Below, in pieces: positions 49,917 to 60,256 of a DNA stretch of 64,000 nt. Source of the stretch: Flavobacterium tibetense (GTDB taxonomy: Bacteria; Bacteroidota; Bacteroidia; Flavobacteriales; Flavobacteriaceae); NCBI RefSeq assembly GCF_003293845.1, contig NZ_QLST01000004.1:62001-126000 (forward strand). The letters run 5' to 3'. Made by a program: the position numbers and the translations under genes. Below the pieces are notes generated by a model. The model did not search any database and was not told where the DNA came from. It was given only the letters and a program-made list of their open reading frames with translations. The stretch's first letter is position 1, and each line of letters begins with the position of its first letter.

Positions 49917-49931
49917 TTGTTGGGTTTTCTA

Positions 49932-49939
49932 CAAATTTA
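49932..49939 (-). promoter_or_regulatory. -7 promoter element (TAAATTTG) of the zinc-ribbon operon
   Basis: An exact TAnnTTTG on the minus strand, 15 nt before the start at 49916. Confidence 0.5.
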
Positions 49940-50032
49940 CAAAAAATAGCGCAAAATTATATTGTTAAAAGCCATTTAAACTTTTATCCCGAAGTTTCGG
50001 AATTTAAACTTTTAAACTTCTAAACAAAAACT

Positions 50033-50040
50033 TATCTTTG
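50033..50040 (+). promoter_or_regulatory. -7 promoter element (TATCTTTG) of the PfkB-family gene
   Basis: An exact TAnnTTTG 23 nt before the ATG at 50064. Confidence 0.55.
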
Positions 50041-50063
50041 CACCTTATTTCAAATTTACATTG

Positions 50064-50993
50064 ATGAACAAATTATTGATCGTAGGAACAGTAGCTTTTG
50101 ATGCTATTGAAACGCCTTTCGGAAAAACAGATAAAATTTTAGGCGGAGCCGCAACTTACATAGGTTTAGCGTCTAACTTTTTTAATGTTGATGCAGCTAT
50201 TGTTTCGGTAGTAGGAGAAGATTTTCCAAAGGAATATTTAGATTTATTAGAAAACAAAGGAGTAAATATAGAAGGCATCGAAATCGTAAAAGGTGGAAAA
50301 ACCTTCTTTTGGAGTGGAAAATACCACAACGATTTAAATTCTCGCGATACTTTAGTTACCGAATTAAACGTTTTGGCTGATTTTAATCCAGTAGTTCCAC
50401 AAGCCTATAAAAATTCAGATGTAGTTTTATTAGGAAACTTACACCCAATTGTACAATCTGGAGTTTTAAACCAAATGACCGAAAGACCAAAATTAGTGGT
50501 TTTGGATACGATGAACTTTTGGATGGATTGTGCCTTACCAGAATTATTAGACGTTATCAAACGTGTTGATGTAATCACAATCAACGATGAAGAAGCGCGT
50601 CAATTATCAGGAGAATATTCTTTGGTAAAAGCGGCAGCTAAAATTCATACAATGGGACCAAAATATGTGGTAATCAAAAAAGGAGAGCACGGAGCATTAT
50701 TATTCCATAACAAAGAAGTTTTCTTTGCTCCAGCGTTACCATTAGAAGAAGTTTTTGACCCAACAGGTGCTGGTGATACTTTCGCTGGTGGTTTTGCAGG
50801 TTACATTGCACAATCAGAAAATATTTCATTCGAAAACATGAAGAATGCAATTATTTATGGTTCCAATTTAGCATCATTCTGTGTTGAGAAATTTGGAACA
50901 GAAAGAATGGAAACTTTAAATAAAAAAGAAGTGAATGCGCGTTTGCAACAATTTAAAGCCTTAACGCAATTTGAAATAGAATTAGAAGAATAA
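50064..50993 (+). CDS. PfkB-family sugar/nucleoside kinase
   Basis: From the ATG at 50064 the protein has 309 residues. The N-terminal GGAATYIGLASNFF and the C-terminal PfkB signature DPTGAGDTFAGGFAGYI (catalytic Asp in GAGD) are intact; VVIKKGEHGALLF precedes the latter. The family includes ribokinase, adenosine kinase and others; substrate cannot be decided. It lies upstream of purF, which may hint at nucleoside or ribose metabolism (inference only). A terminator follows. Confidence 0.9.
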   Translation: MNKLLIVGTVAFDAIETPFGKTDKILGGAATYIGLASNFFNVDAAIVSVVGEDFPKEYLDLLENKGVNIEGIEIVKGGKTFFWSGKYHNDLNSRDTLVTELNVLADFNPVVPQAYKNSDVVLLGNLHPIVQSGVLNQMTERPKLVVLDTMNFWMDCALPELLDVIKRVDVITINDEEARQLSGEYSLVKAAAKIHTMGPKYVVIKKGEHGALLFHNKEVFFAPALPLEEVFDPTGAGDTFAGGFAGYIAQSENISFENMKNAIIYGSNLASFCVEKFGTERMETLNKKEVNARLQQFKALTQFEIELEE

Positions 50994-50996
50994 AAA

Positions 50997-51028
50997 CGTG
51001 CCTCGAAATTTCGGGGCATTTTTTGTTT
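50997..51028 (+). terminator. Intrinsic terminator of the PfkB-family gene
   Basis: TGCCTCGA, loop AATT, TTCGGGGCA forms a stem of about 8 bp with one wobble pair, followed by T6. Confidence 0.75.
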
Positions 51029-51073
51029 CAAAAAGAATAAGAATTACAACAACCTACAACAACACAACAACTT

Positions 51074-52972
51074 ATGAGTGACGCTATACAACACGAATGT
51101 GGAATTGCATTACTAAGATTAAAAAAACCGTTAGAATTCTATAAAGAAAAATACGGTACGGCTTTCTATGGTGTACAGAAAATGTACTTACTTATGGAAA
51201 AGCAACACAACCGCGGTCAAGACGGAGCTGGATTAGCAAGTATCAAATTGGATGTAAATCCAGGAGAACGATACATCAGCCGAATCCGTTCTAACGATCC
51301 ACAACCTATCAAGGATATCTTCGCTCAAATTAACGACAGAATCAGTCGCGAGTTAGAAGAACATCCAGAATATCAAAACAACGTAGCGCTTCAAAAACAA
51401 AACATTCCTTACATAGGAGAAGTGTTTTTAGGTCACGTTCGTTACGGGACTTTTGGTAAAAACAGCATCGAAAGTGTTCATCCATTTTTACGTCAAAACA
51501 ATTGGATGCATCGCAATCTAATTGTGGCAGGTAATTTCAATATGACCAATGTGAAAGAGTTGTTCCAAAACTTAATTGATTTAGGACAACATCCAAAACA
51601 AATGGCCGATACCGTTACCGTAATGGAAAAAATTGGGCATTTTTTAGATGATGAAGTTACCGAATTATACAAACAATGCAAGAACGAAGGCTATTCTAAA
51701 CAAGAAGCTTCGCCAATTATCGGAGAACGATTAAATGTGCAACGCATTTTAGAACGCGCTTCAAGAAATTTCGATGGAGGTTATGCAATGGCTGGACTTT
51801 TTGGTCATGGCGATTCGTTTGTATTACGCGATCCTGCCGGAATTCGTCCTGCGTATTTCTATGAAGATGATGAAATTGTAGTAGTGGCTTCAGAACGACC
51901 AGTAATTCAAACGGTTTTCAATGTTGCTTTCGAAAAAGTACAAGAATTAACTCCAGGAAGCGCAATCATCATCAAGAAAAATGGAAATGTTTCTATTGAA
52001 GAAGTAAGAACACCTGTAATTAAAAAGGCTTGTTCGTTTGAAAGAATTTATTTCTCTCGCGGAAGTGACGCTGAAATTTATCAAGAGCGTAAAGAATTAG
52101 GAAGATTAATTTTTCCAAGTGTTTTACATGCAATAGATAACGATACAGATAATACGGTTTTCTCTTTCATTCCAAATACGGCTGAAACTTCATTTTACGG
52201 TATGTGTGAAGCGGCTCAGGATTTTCTAAACCAACGAAAAGCCAAAATGATTATTGAGCAAAAAGACACCTTGACTGAAGACACCTTGAAGGAATTACTT
52301 TCAGTAAAAATTAGAACAGAGAAAATTGCGATTAAAGATGCTAAATTAAGAACGTTTATTACCGAAGACAGTAGTAGAGACGATTTAGTAGCTCACGTTT
52401 ATGATGTAACGTATGGAGTAGTAAAACCAACAGATAATTTGGTAATTATTGATGATAGTATTGTGCGAGGAACTACCTTGAAACAAAGTATTATTAAAAT
52501 GATGGACCGTTTGCATCCAAAGAAAATCGTCGTGGTTTCATCAGCACCTCAAATCCGTTATCCAGATTGCTACGGAATTGATATGGCGAAATTAGAAGGT
52601 TTAGTAGCTTTTAGAGCGGCTTTGGATTTACTGAAAGAACGCAATTTATATCATATTGTAGAGGAAGTATACCAAAAGTCGAAAGCACAAGAAGATTTTA
52701 GTGATGCTGATGTAGTGAATTATGTAAAAGAAATTTACGCACTTTTCACCGATCAAGAAATTTCAGATAAAATTGCCGAAATGCTTACACCTGAAAACAC
52801 AAAAGCTGAAGTAAAAATCATTTATCAAACGGTTGAAGATTTACATATTGCTTGTCCAAAGAATTTAGGCGATTGGTATTTTACAGGAGATTATCCAACC
52901 GATGGAGGAAATCGAGTGGTAAACCGTGCTTTTATGAATTTCTACGAAGGGAAAGACGCACGTGCTTACTAA
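51074..52972 (+). CDS. Long amidophosphoribosyltransferase (PurF-like)
   Basis: A 632-residue class II glutamine amidotransferase fused to a phosphoribosyltransferase. After an octapeptide, Cys9 of MSDAIQHECGIALL is the expected N-terminal nucleophile; KQHNRGQDGAGLAS and GHVRYGTFG are glutaminase motifs, and VIIDDSIVRGTTLKQSIIKM is the PRPP-binding loop. At 632 residues it is much longer than classical PurF (about 470-510), with an extra internal segment and a long C-terminal extension. This longer class occurs in Bacteroidetes. The first step of purine synthesis is the likely reaction, but a classical purF paralogue may exist elsewhere. Confidence 0.85.
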   Translation: MSDAIQHECGIALLRLKKPLEFYKEKYGTAFYGVQKMYLLMEKQHNRGQDGAGLASIKLDVNPGERYISRIRSNDPQPIKDIFAQINDRISRELEEHPEYQNNVALQKQNIPYIGEVFLGHVRYGTFGKNSIESVHPFLRQNNWMHRNLIVAGNFNMTNVKELFQNLIDLGQHPKQMADTVTVMEKIGHFLDDEVTELYKQCKNEGYSKQEASPIIGERLNVQRILERASRNFDGGYAMAGLFGHGDSFVLRDPAGIRPAYFYEDDEIVVVASERPVIQTVFNVAFEKVQELTPGSAIIIKKNGNVSIEEVRTPVIKKACSFERIYFSRGSDAEIYQERKELGRLIFPSVLHAIDNDTDNTVFSFIPNTAETSFYGMCEAAQDFLNQRKAKMIIEQKDTLTEDTLKELLSVKIRTEKIAIKDAKLRTFITEDSSRDDLVAHVYDVTYGVVKPTDNLVIIDDSIVRGTTLKQSIIKMMDRLHPKKIVVVSSAPQIRYPDCYGIDMAKLEGLVAFRAALDLLKERNLYHIVEEVYQKSKAQEDFSDADVVNYVKEIYALFTDQEISDKIAEMLTPENTKAEVKIIYQTVEDLHIACPKNLGDWYFTGDYPTDGGNRVVNRAFMNFYEGKDARAY

Positions 52973-53038
52973 AAACGCATTTTGTCGATTTTTTCAATTC
53001 GTTTAACAATTTTTTTATAGGAATACAAAATCCCACCA

Positions 53039-53122
53039 TACTTTAGCTCTACCAGAAAATTAGTAGGTTAAGTTTTATGGTAGATTTGGGGCAAAAAGGG
53101 TACGCAATGCGTGCCTTTTTTA
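53039..53122 (+). ncRNA. Probable small RNA, copy 1 of 3, with promoter box
   Basis: TACTTTAG (53039-53046; one base off the -7 consensus) lies 5 nt before the 49-nt core 53051-53099, which is identical in all three copies. The core begins ACCAGAAAATTAGTAGG and contains TATGGTAGATTTGGGGC. TCTACCA and TGGTAGA can pair over 7 bp. A 7-bp terminator hairpin (GGTACGC-AAT-GCGTGCC) and T-run follow. Predicted RNA about 49-53122, roughly 75 nt. Confidence 0.7.
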
Positions 53123-53226
53123 TTTTCCAATAAGCCGTTTTTTTATACAAATAAACCTATCTAGTGCATTTCAACGACTTTTTCATTCGTTTAACAATTT
53201 TTTTATGCTAGCATAGTATATCGCCA

Positions 53227-53311
53227 TACTTTAGCCTCACCAGAAAATTAGTAGGTTAAGTTTTATGGTAGATTTGGGGCAAAAAGGTGAAAGTAATTTC
53301 ACCTTTTTTTT
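53227..53311 (+). ncRNA. Probable small RNA, copy 2 of 3, with promoter box
   Basis: TACTTTAG at 53227-53234, core at 53239-53287, terminator GGTGAAA-GTAA-TTTCACC (53286-53303) and eight T. The core is identical to the others; the first stem is weaker here (TCACCA in place of CTACCA). The terminator stem differs completely from copy 1 but keeps pairing. Confidence 0.7.
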
Positions 53312-53421
53312 ATGTTTTTTAAAATTACCCATCAAGAAAACATTCAATTCTAAGTAAAATGCATTTCGTCGATTATTTTGACGATTCAACAATTAAATTA
53401 TTCGCTATGAAATTATCACTA

Positions 53422-53506
53422 TACTTTAGCCCTACCAGAAAATTAGTAGGTTAAGTTTTATGGTAGATTTGGGGCAAAAAGGGTGAAAGAAATTTCACCT
53501 TTTTTA
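53422..53506 (+). ncRNA. Probable small RNA, copy 3 of 3, with promoter box
   Basis: TACTTTAG at 53422-53429, core at 53434-53482, terminator GGTGAAA-GAAA-TTTCACC (53482-53499) and a T-run. The spacing from box to core (5 nt) is the same as in copies 1 and 2. Confidence 0.7.
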
Positions 53507-53521
53507 TTGGGTTAGAAATAA

Positions 53522-53556
53522 AAAAAAGCAGAAGTGAAAACTTCTGCTTTTTGTTT
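53522..53556 (-). terminator. Intrinsic terminator of the sod gene
   Basis: AAAAAGCAGAAGT, loop GAAA, ACTTCTGCTTTTT; 13-bp stem with T-run on the minus strand. It may also stop plus-strand transcripts. Confidence 0.85.
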
Positions 53557-53573
53557 TTATGTAAAAGAATTAA

Positions 53574-54182
53574 TTATTTTGATTCCGCAAAACGTTTTGC
53601 TACTTCTGTCCAGTTAATTACATTGAAAAAAGCTTCCACATAATCAGGACGACGGTTTTGATAGTTTAAATAATAAGCATGTTCCCAAACATCAAGTGCT
53701 AAAACAGGTGTCCCACCACATCCAATGCCTGGCATTAAAGGGTTATCTTGATTTGCCGAACTGCAAATTTCTAATTTTCCACCTTTGTGTACACATAACC
53801 AAGCCCATCCTGAACCAAAACGCGTTGCTGCTGCTTTTGCAAATTGAGCTTTAAATTCTTCAAATGATTTGAAATCTCTTTCAATAGCCTCAGCTAATTC
53901 ACCTGATGGTAAACCGCCACCGTTTGGAGACATAACTTTCCAAAACAAATTGTGATTATAAAAACCACCACCATTGTTTCTAACAGCTGCGTTATTTGGG
54001 TCTAAATTAATTAAAATGTTTTCAATATTTTTCCCTTCCAAATCAGTTCCTGCAATTGCAGCGTTTAAATTTGTAGTGTAAGCATTGTGATGTTTTGAAT
54101 GGTGAATTTCCATTGTTCTTGCATCAATATGTGGTTCTAATGCATCGTATGCATAAGGTAATTGTGGTAATTCAAAAGCCAT
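53574..54182 (-). CDS. Superoxide dismutase, Fe/Mn family
   Basis: A 202-residue cytoplasmic enzyme (no signal peptide). The four metal ligands are present: H27 ([11 protein letters not shown]), H77 (GFYNHNLFW), D164 and H168 ([18 protein letters not shown]). It removes superoxide. [14 protein letters not shown] and the [15 protein letters not shown] segment fit the manganese or cambialistic branch; the metal cannot be decided from sequence alone. Own promoter box and terminator. Confidence 0.95.
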   Translation of the reverse strand: MAFELPQLPYAYDALEPHIDARTMEIHHSKHHNAYTTNLNAAIAGTDLEGKNIENILINLDPNNAAVRNNGGGFYNHNLFWKVMSPNGGGLPSGELAEAIERDFKSFEEFKAQFAKAAATRFGSGWAWLCVHKGGKLEICSSANQDNPLMPGIGCGGTPVLALDVWEHAYYLNYQNRRPDYVEAFFNVINWTEVAKRFAESK

Positions 54183-54215
54183 AATATTTTATTTTTAGAT
54201 TAGTAATATTTTCAC

Positions 54216-54223
54216 CAAATTTA
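54216..54223 (-). promoter_or_regulatory. -7 promoter element (TAAATTTG) of the sod gene
   Basis: An exact TAnnTTTG on the minus strand, 33 nt before the start at 54182. Confidence 0.5.
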
Positions 54224-54289
54224 CAAATTAAACTTCGTAATTAAAAATAGATAGTTTTTATACCACTATTATTAAGACAAATATAACAT

Positions 54290-57200
54290 TTGAACACAAC
54301 AGCTTTTACCATATATGACGCTTCGGCTGGTTCAGGAAAAACCTATACGCTAACGAAAGAATATTTAAAAATTCTTTTCTTAGCTACGAATGATGATGCG
54401 TATCGAAAAATTCTTGCCATTACTTTTACTAACAAAGCGGTGGAAGAAATGAAAAGTCGAATTGTTTCCAGTTTGTACGAGTTTTCCATTGATACTACTT
54501 CCGATAAAGCGATGGAATTGCTAAAAGATGTTGCTTCGGAAACCAAATTAAGCATCGCTACTTTAAAAGATAAATCGAAAGCCATCATCAAAAATATCAT
54601 TCATAATTATGCTGCTTTTGATATTTCTACGATTGATAAATTCACGCACAAAGTTATTAGAACGTTTGCACAAGATTTGAATTTACCCCCGAATTTTGAA
54701 GTGTCTTTGGAAACCGATTCACTTTTGCAAGAAGCCATCGACTTGGTGATTTCTAAAGCTGGTGATGATGTAAATTTGACCAAGTTATTAATAGAATTTT
54801 CAAAAGAAAAAACCGACAACGATAAAAATTGGGATATTTCTGCCGAATTATTAAAAGTTGCCCAATTGATTACTAACGAAAACAATTCGGAAGAAATCAA
54901 AGAAATGGCAGATAAGAGTTTGGATGATTTTGGCGTAATCAAAAAGAAATTACAGGAAGAAATTAAGCAAATAAAAGCCGAAACTAGCGAAGATGGAAAA
55001 AAAATCAAGCATTTTATTGAATCAAATGGTGCGAGTTTAAGTTCTTTTCCAAAGTATTTCAATGATCATTTGAATAATATTGAGTCAAATCAGTTGAAAG
55101 ATACTCAAAAAAAATATTTTTCTCCTGATGATATTAAGATTTTAAAATCGGCTAAAGATGTTGCCATTATTGAATCAATTATTGATGAAATCGTTTTACA
55201 ATTAAAATCGATTTACGATAAGTTAGGAAAAGTGGCTATGTACGAAGCTTTTCTGCAAAATCTAAATCCACTTTCACTTTTAAATACGATTTATCAGGAA
55301 TTCAAACAAATTCAGGAAGAACAAAACTTAGTTTCGATTTCCGATTTTAATAAAATCATTCATAACGAAATTCAAAACCAACCAGCACCGTTTATTTATG
55401 AGCGTTTGGGCGAAAAATACCGTCATTATTTTATCGATGAATTTCAGGATACTTCGGTAATGCAATGGCAAAATTTGATTCCATTAATCGACAATGCACT
55501 TTCTGGTCAAGACGATTTTGGTCAACAAGGAACATTAATGTTGGTGGGTGACCCAAAACAAGCGATTTATCGTTGGCGCGGTGGAAAAGCCGAACAATTT
55601 ATTGATTTAGCAAAAGAAGATAAAAAGCACAATCCATTTTCAAATAAAGACAAAGAAACGCTTCGTTTAGGAACTAATTACCGTAGTTTTAGTGAAGTTA
55701 TTCAGTTCAATAATGCTTTTTTCAAGCAATTATCTGATAGATTTGAAAATCCAGACTACAGAAATCTATACGAAAACCTTTCGCATCAAGACATTAATTC
55801 AAAAAATGGTGGTTATGTGAATTTGTCGTTTATTGAAGTTCCAGAAGACGAAACTGAAGTCGAAGGTTTTGATTCGGACAACGATTCGATTTCGGTAAAA
55901 GATAAATTTTACTTGAATCAAACCTTAAAAACCATTGAAAAATGTATTGCTAACGGATTTGAATACAAAGACATCGTTTTGCTTACAAGGACCAAAGCAC
56001 CTGGAATTAAATTAGCGAATTTCTTAACCGAGAATAGCGTTCCAATTTTATCCTCGGAAACCTTATTGATTCAAAATGCGACCGAAGTGAAGTTGTTGAT
56101 TGCGTTGCTTCGTTATTTGAAAAATCCAAAAGACGACGAATCGAAAGTCTATTTCTTGTATTTCATTGCGAAATATTTACAATCGGAAGTAGCAATTCAC
56201 GATTTCATTTTGGTTGCCAAAGATAAGAATTCGGAAGAATTAGAATCGTTTTTAAAAACCATTGGAATTGAAATTTCGTTCAAAAATTGCAAGAAAAAAT
56301 CGTTGTATGAAGCAGTGGAAATTTTAATTGCGACGTTTTTAATTGACAAAGTGAATACTTCTTATTTGCAATATTTCTTGGATTTGGTTTTGGAAAAAGA
56401 TGTAAAAGTGCAATCGAGCATTGCAGATTTCTTGGAGTATTGGGATAAAATTGGGTACCAAAAAAGTATTCCGTCACCAGAAGGAACCAATGCCGTTCGT
56501 ATCATGACGATTCATAAATCGAAAGGTTTGGAATTTCCGGTTGTGATTTTTCCGTTTGCCGAAGAAGATTTTTCAAGAAAAATTAAAGAAAAATTATGGA
56601 TTCCGCTTGAAGATTCAAATATTGATTTACCAAAAGCGTTAATTAATAACAGAAAAGAAGTGGAAAGTTACGGGAACGAAGCTAAAACTATTTTTCAAAC
56701 CAAAAATCAAGAAGAGGTTTTAGATACGATTAACGTTTTGTACGTGGCTTTAACGAGAGCTGAAGAACAATTGTATGTGATTTCAAATAAATTATTGACC
56801 AAAAAAGGCGATTTGGTTACCAATAATTTATCTTATTATTTTATAGAGTTTTTACAGAATTCAGGCAAATATGAAGATACAAAATCGGAATACGAATTTG
56901 GAAATCCAATGCGAATTTCAACTAACAAAGCTCACGAAGGCAAAAACAATCAAATTGGAATTGTTACCCATAAATTAAACCCAAAAAACATCAAAATTGC
57001 ACAACGTGAGGCTTTAATGTGGGGAACCATTCAGCAAGACGCGATTAACTTTGGAAATATCTTGCATGAAATTATGGCGTTTATTCATACTAAAGAAGAT
57101 GTAGATTTAGCCATTCAAAAAGCAACTGAATTGGGATTGATTACGTTTTCTCAGCAACAAATTTTCAAAGAAACGATAGCTAATATTGTGAATCATAAAG

Positions 57201-57469
57201 AATTGATTTCGTTTTTTGATGCTAATGCAAAAGTATTCAACGAGCAAAACATAATTAAAAAAGCCACAAAAAACAGTAAACCTGATAGAGTTGTAATTAA
57301 AGATAATGTGGCGTATTTGTTAGATTATAAAACAGGAGAAAAGCACCATAAACACAGAGCACAATTAGAAGAATATGAATTGGCTTTACAAGAAATGAAA
57401 TATACAGTTGCAAAAAAAGCACTTATATATATAGGAGAAAGTATAGAAATAGTAACTTTGCAACCATAA
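54290..57469 (+). CDS. UvrD-type helicase with RecB nuclease domain, AddA-like
   Basis: A 1059-residue superfamily 1 helicase-nuclease. Walker A is [12 protein letters not shown] (residues 10-21). Further helicase motifs are [66 protein letters not shown] and [13 protein letters not shown]. The C-terminal PD-(D/E)XK nuclease is intact ([37 protein letters not shown]). It probably processes double-strand breaks with the AddB-like product of 60257-63034. No ATG precedes Walker A, so the start must be TTG at 54290. Two unrelated genes separate it from its partner. Confidence 0.9.
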   Translation: MNTTAFTIYDASAGSGKTYTLTKEYLKILFLATNDDAYRKILAITFTNKAVEEMKSRIVSSLYEFSIDTTSDKAMELLKDVASETKLSIATLKDKSKAIIKNIIHNYAAFDISTIDKFTHKVIRTFAQDLNLPPNFEVSLETDSLLQEAIDLVISKAGDDVNLTKLLIEFSKEKTDNDKNWDISAELLKVAQLITNENNSEEIKEMADKSLDDFGVIKKKLQEEIKQIKAETSEDGKKIKHFIESNGASLSSFPKYFNDHLNNIESNQLKDTQKKYFSPDDIKILKSAKDVAIIESIIDEIVLQLKSIYDKLGKVAMYEAFLQNLNPLSLLNTIYQEFKQIQEEQNLVSISDFNKIIHNEIQNQPAPFIYERLGEKYRHYFIDEFQDTSVMQWQNLIPLIDNALSGQDDFGQQGTLMLVGDPKQAIYRWRGGKAEQFIDLAKEDKKHNPFSNKDKETLRLGTNYRSFSEVIQFNNAFFKQLSDRFENPDYRNLYENLSHQDINSKNGGYVNLSFIEVPEDETEVEGFDSDNDSISVKDKFYLNQTLKTIEKCIANGFEYKDIVLLTRTKAPGIKLANFLTENSVPILSSETLLIQNATEVKLLIALLRYLKNPKDDESKVYFLYFIAKYLQSEVAIHDFILVAKDKNSEELESFLKTIGIEISFKNCKKKSLYEAVEILIATFLIDKVNTSYLQYFLDLVLEKDVKVQSSIADFLEYWDKIGYQKSIPSPEGTNAVRIMTIHKSKGLEFPVVIFPFAEEDFSRKIKEKLWIPLEDSNIDLPKALINNRKEVESYGNEAKTIFQTKNQEEVLDTINVLYVALTRAEEQLYVISNKLLTKKGDLVTNNLSYYFIEFLQNSGKYEDTKSEYEFGNPMRISTNKAHEGKNNQIGIVTHKLNPKNIKIAQREALMWGTIQQDAINFGNILHEIMAFIHTKEDVDLAIQKATELGLITFSQQQIFKETIANIVNHKELISFFDANAKVFNEQNIIKKATKNSKPDRVVIKDNVAYLLDYKTGEKHHKHRAQLEEYELALQEMKYTVAKKALIYIGESIEIVTLQP

Positions 57470-57494
57470 ACCAATAACTACAAACAGCAATAAT

Positions 57495-58688
57495 ATGTAC
57501 GGAAAAATCCAACAATACCTACAAAACGAATTAAATACGATTCAAGAAAACGGATTATTTAAAAAAGAACGCATTATTACGTCACCGCAAGGAGCAGAAA
57601 TTACGATTTCGACAGGAGAAACCGTTTTAAATTTTTGTGCGAATAATTATTTAGGATTGTCATCACATCCAGAAGTTGTTCAAGCTGCTAAAGATGCTTT
57701 AGATTCACATGGATTCGGAATGTCATCAGTACGTTTTATTTGTGGAACTCAAGATATCCATAAAGAATTAGAACAAAAAATCGCAAATTTCTACGGAACA
57801 GAAGATACAATTTTATACGCAGCCGCTTTTGATGCAAATGGTGGAGTTTTCGAACCTTTATTAGGTGAAGAAGATTGTATTATTTCTGATAGTTTGAATC
57901 ATGCTTCTATTATTGATGGTGTTCGTTTGTGCAAAGCAGCACGTTACCGTTACGAAAACAACAACATGGAAGACTTAGAGCAACAGTTAATCAAAGCAAC
58001 TGAAGCTGGTCACCGTTTTAAATTAATCGTAACCGATGGAGTTTTTTCAATGGACGGATTAGTAGCGCCATTAGATAAAATTTGCGATTTAACAGATAAA
58101 TATGATGCTTTGGTTATGGTGGATGAATGTCATGCTGCTGGTTTCATTGGCGCAACAGGTAAAGGAACATTAGAAGCTAAAGGCGTAATGGGAAGAGTAG
58201 ACATCATCACTGGAACTTTAGGAAAAGCTTTAGGTGGCGCTATGGGTGGTTATACAACTGCTAAAAAAGAAATTATTGAAATTTTACGTCAACGATCACG
58301 CCCGTATTTGTTTTCTAATTCATTAGCGCCATCAATTGTTGGGGCTTCTTTAAAAGTTTTTGAATTATTAGAAAAAGATACAACGCTTAGAGATAAATTA
58401 GAATGGAATACCAATTATTTCAAAGCAGGATTAAGAAAAGCAGGTATTGATTTCATCGATGGCGACTCTGCAATTGTACCAGTAATGTTATATGATGCTA
58501 AATTATCGCAAATTATGGCAGAGGAATTACTTAAAAAAGGAATTTATGTTATAGGATTTTTCTTTCCGGTTGTTCCTAAAGAGAAAGCTCGCATTAGAGT
58601 ACAACTTTCAGCGGCACACACTCAAGAGCATTTGGATAAGGCAATAAATGCGTTTGAAGAAGTCGCAAAAATGTTAAAAATCATTTAA
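57495..58688 (+). CDS. kbl: Glycine C-acetyltransferase (2-amino-3-ketobutyrate CoA ligase)
   Basis: A 397-residue alpha-oxoamine synthase. [18 protein letters not shown] and [21 protein letters not shown] begin the PLP fold; [19 protein letters not shown] and [16 protein letters not shown] contain the PLP Asp/His and Lys. The enzyme joins glycine and acetyl-CoA (or degrades 2-amino-3-oxobutyrate) in threonine catabolism. No threonine dehydrogenase gene is next to it. It starts 25 nt after the helicase gene, so may share its transcript. Confidence 0.93.
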   Translation: MYGKIQQYLQNELNTIQENGLFKKERIITSPQGAEITISTGETVLNFCANNYLGLSSHPEVVQAAKDALDSHGFGMSSVRFICGTQDIHKELEQKIANFYGTEDTILYAAAFDANGGVFEPLLGEEDCIISDSLNHASIIDGVRLCKAARYRYENNNMEDLEQQLIKATEAGHRFKLIVTDGVFSMDGLVAPLDKICDLTDKYDALVMVDECHAAGFIGATGKGTLEAKGVMGRVDIITGTLGKALGGAMGGYTTAKKEIIEILRQRSRPYLFSNSLAPSIVGASLKVFELLEKDTTLRDKLEWNTNYFKAGLRKAGIDFIDGDSAIVPVMLYDAKLSQIMAEELLKKGIYVIGFFFPVVPKEKARIRVQLSAAHTQEHLDKAINAFEEVAKMLKII

Positions 58689-58724
58689 ATGCATATTTAT
58701 ACTACATTTTTTTAACAAAACTTT

Positions 58725-58752
58725 TTGTATTTAAAAAAAAATAGTATTTTTG
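58725..58752 (+). promoter_or_regulatory. Promoter of the OmpA-family gene, -33 TTG and -7 TATTTTTG
   Basis: TTG at 58725-58727, 17-nt spacer, exact TAnnTTTG at 58745-58752; leader of about 35 nt. The T- and A-rich surroundings fit a strong promoter for an abundant envelope protein. Confidence 0.7.
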
Positions 58753-58789
58753 CTCAGATTATAAAGTATTGTAATTAAATAAATAAAGT

Positions 58790-60193
58790 ATGAAACATCT
58801 AAACAAATTATTTGCTGCTGCATTAATGTTTGCTGGTTTAACATCGCAAGCACAAGATGGCAACAACCCATGGGCAGTGTCTTTTGGGGTAAATGGGGTC
58901 GATACCAAAGTAAGTGCTGTTGGTAACGATAGTCCAAAATGGATTCAATTAGCTAATGCTAATGATAATTGGAATTTATTACCATCAGTTTCTTATGCTG
59001 GAGTTTCCAGATATGTAGGTGACGGATTTTCATTTGGTCTTAATGGTTCTGTGAATAGAATCACAAGATGGGTAACAAGAGTTCCAGGTACTCAATCTAC
59101 AGATATGGTTGTTAATCCTGGAGATTTGTCTTATTATGGAATTGATGCTGTAGTTAAATATAGTTTCCAAGAAATGTTAAAGTCTAAGTGGCTTGATCCA
59201 TCATTAAATATTGGTGGTGGTTATACTTTCTTTGGTGATGCATCAGCAGGAACGGTTAATGGAGGTTTAGGCTTAGCTTTTTGGTTAACAGATCAAGTGG
59301 GTATTTCGTTTCAATCTACTTACAAACATTCGTTTGATGATAATAGAGTAGCTAATATGGATGTTCCTTCACATATTCAACATTTCGCTGGTTTGACTTT
59401 CAAGTTTGGAGGTAAAGATACTGATGGAGATGGTATTTTTGATAAAGATGATGCTTGTCCTGATGAATTTGGTTTAAAAGAATTTCAAGGTTGTCCAGAT
59501 TCAGACGGAGATGGTATAGCTGATAAAGATGATGCTTGTCCAAACGAAGCAGGTCCAAAAGAATTAAACGGTTGTCCTGATACTGATGGTGATGGAATTA
59601 TTGATTCAGAAGATGCTTGTCCAACTGAGCCAGGAACTAAAATTATGAATGGATGTCCTGATGCTGATGGTGACGGAGTTGCTGATAAAGATGATGAGTG
59701 TCCAACAGTTGCGGGTCCTAAAGAAAACAAAGGTTGTCCATGGCCAGATACTGATGGTGACGGTGTTGCTGATAAAGATGATGCTTGTCCAACAGTTCCT
59801 GGTACTGTAGCAAATAATGGTTGTCCAGAAGTTTCTGATGACGCTATGAAAAAATTAAACGAATATGGTAAAACTATTTTGTTTAATTCTGGTAAGGCTT
59901 CTTTCCAAAAACAAACTATACCTGTTTTAGAAGCTATGACAGCTATCTTAAAAGAGTATCCAACTGCTAAATTCTCTTTAGAAGGACACACTGATAGCGA
60001 TGGTGCTGAAGCTATGAACCAAAAATTATCTGAAGAAAGAGCTGCTGCGGTTAAAAACTTCTTAGTTGAGAATGGTATTGCTGCTGACAGATTAACTTCT
60101 AAAGGTTTTGGTGAAACTATGCCAGTAGATACAAACAAAACTGCAAAAGGTAAAGCTAACAACAGAAGAGTAGAAGTGAAATTAGTTAAATAA
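58790..60193 (+). CDS. OmpA-family outer-membrane protein with thrombospondin-3 repeats
   Basis: A 467-residue protein: signal peptide ([22 protein letters not shown]), an N-terminal beta-barrel of about 170 residues, five calcium-binding TSP type-3 repeats ([15 protein letters not shown] and relatives, about residues 205-345), and a C-terminal OmpA peptidoglycan-binding domain ([46 protein letters not shown]). It anchors outer membrane to peptidoglycan and is a typical major protein of Flavobacterium. Full promoter and strong terminator. Confidence 0.94.
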   Translation: MKHLNKLFAAALMFAGLTSQAQDGNNPWAVSFGVNGVDTKVSAVGNDSPKWIQLANANDNWNLLPSVSYAGVSRYVGDGFSFGLNGSVNRITRWVTRVPGTQSTDMVVNPGDLSYYGIDAVVKYSFQEMLKSKWLDPSLNIGGGYTFFGDASAGTVNGGLGLAFWLTDQVGISFQSTYKHSFDDNRVANMDVPSHIQHFAGLTFKFGGKDTDGDGIFDKDDACPDEFGLKEFQGCPDSDGDGIADKDDACPNEAGPKELNGCPDTDGDGIIDSEDACPTEPGTKIMNGCPDADGDGVADKDDECPTVAGPKENKGCPWPDTDGDGVADKDDACPTVPGTVANNGCPEVSDDAMKKLNEYGKTILFNSGKASFQKQTIPVLEAMTAILKEYPTAKFSLEGHTDSDGAEAMNQKLSEERAAAVKNFLVENGIAADRLTSKGFGETMPVDTNKTAKGKANNRRVEVKLVK

Positions 60194-60217
60194 TTTCTTT
60201 CTAAAATATATTAAGAA

Positions 60218-60247
60218 ACGTCCCGATTTATCGGGGCGTTTTTTTAT
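60218..60247 (+). terminator. Intrinsic terminator of the OmpA-family gene
   Basis: ACGTCCCGA, loop TTTA, TCGGGGCGT; 9-bp stem with one wobble pair, then T-run. Confidence 0.8.
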
Positions 60248-60256
60248 TTTTATAAA

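Larger units (their letters stand above)
52973..53573 (+). other. Gene-free stretch with a triple RNA array
   Basis: No protein-coding gene is visible. The region consists of three repeats of about 190 bp, each a promoter-like segment, a probable small RNA and a terminator, then the terminator of the sod gene. The repeats are given separately. Confidence 0.75.

Noticed and set aside
53081..53150. Short reading frame starting ATGGTAGATTTGGGG within the RNA cores (MVDLGQKG...)
   Set aside because: After the shared core the frame diverges at once and stops immediately in copy 3 (TGA after eight codons), while DNA identity and hairpins are kept. A peptide is not conserved; RNA is the better explanation.
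52973..53512. CRISPR-like array
   Set aside because: Three units only, with 188-195 nt spacing and terminators between them. No short regular spacers and no cas genes.
59485..60162. 225-residue minus-strand frame antisense to the OmpA-family gene
   Set aside because: Periodic Ser/Pro-rich translation mirrors the TSP3 repeats of the real gene. No promoter or family.
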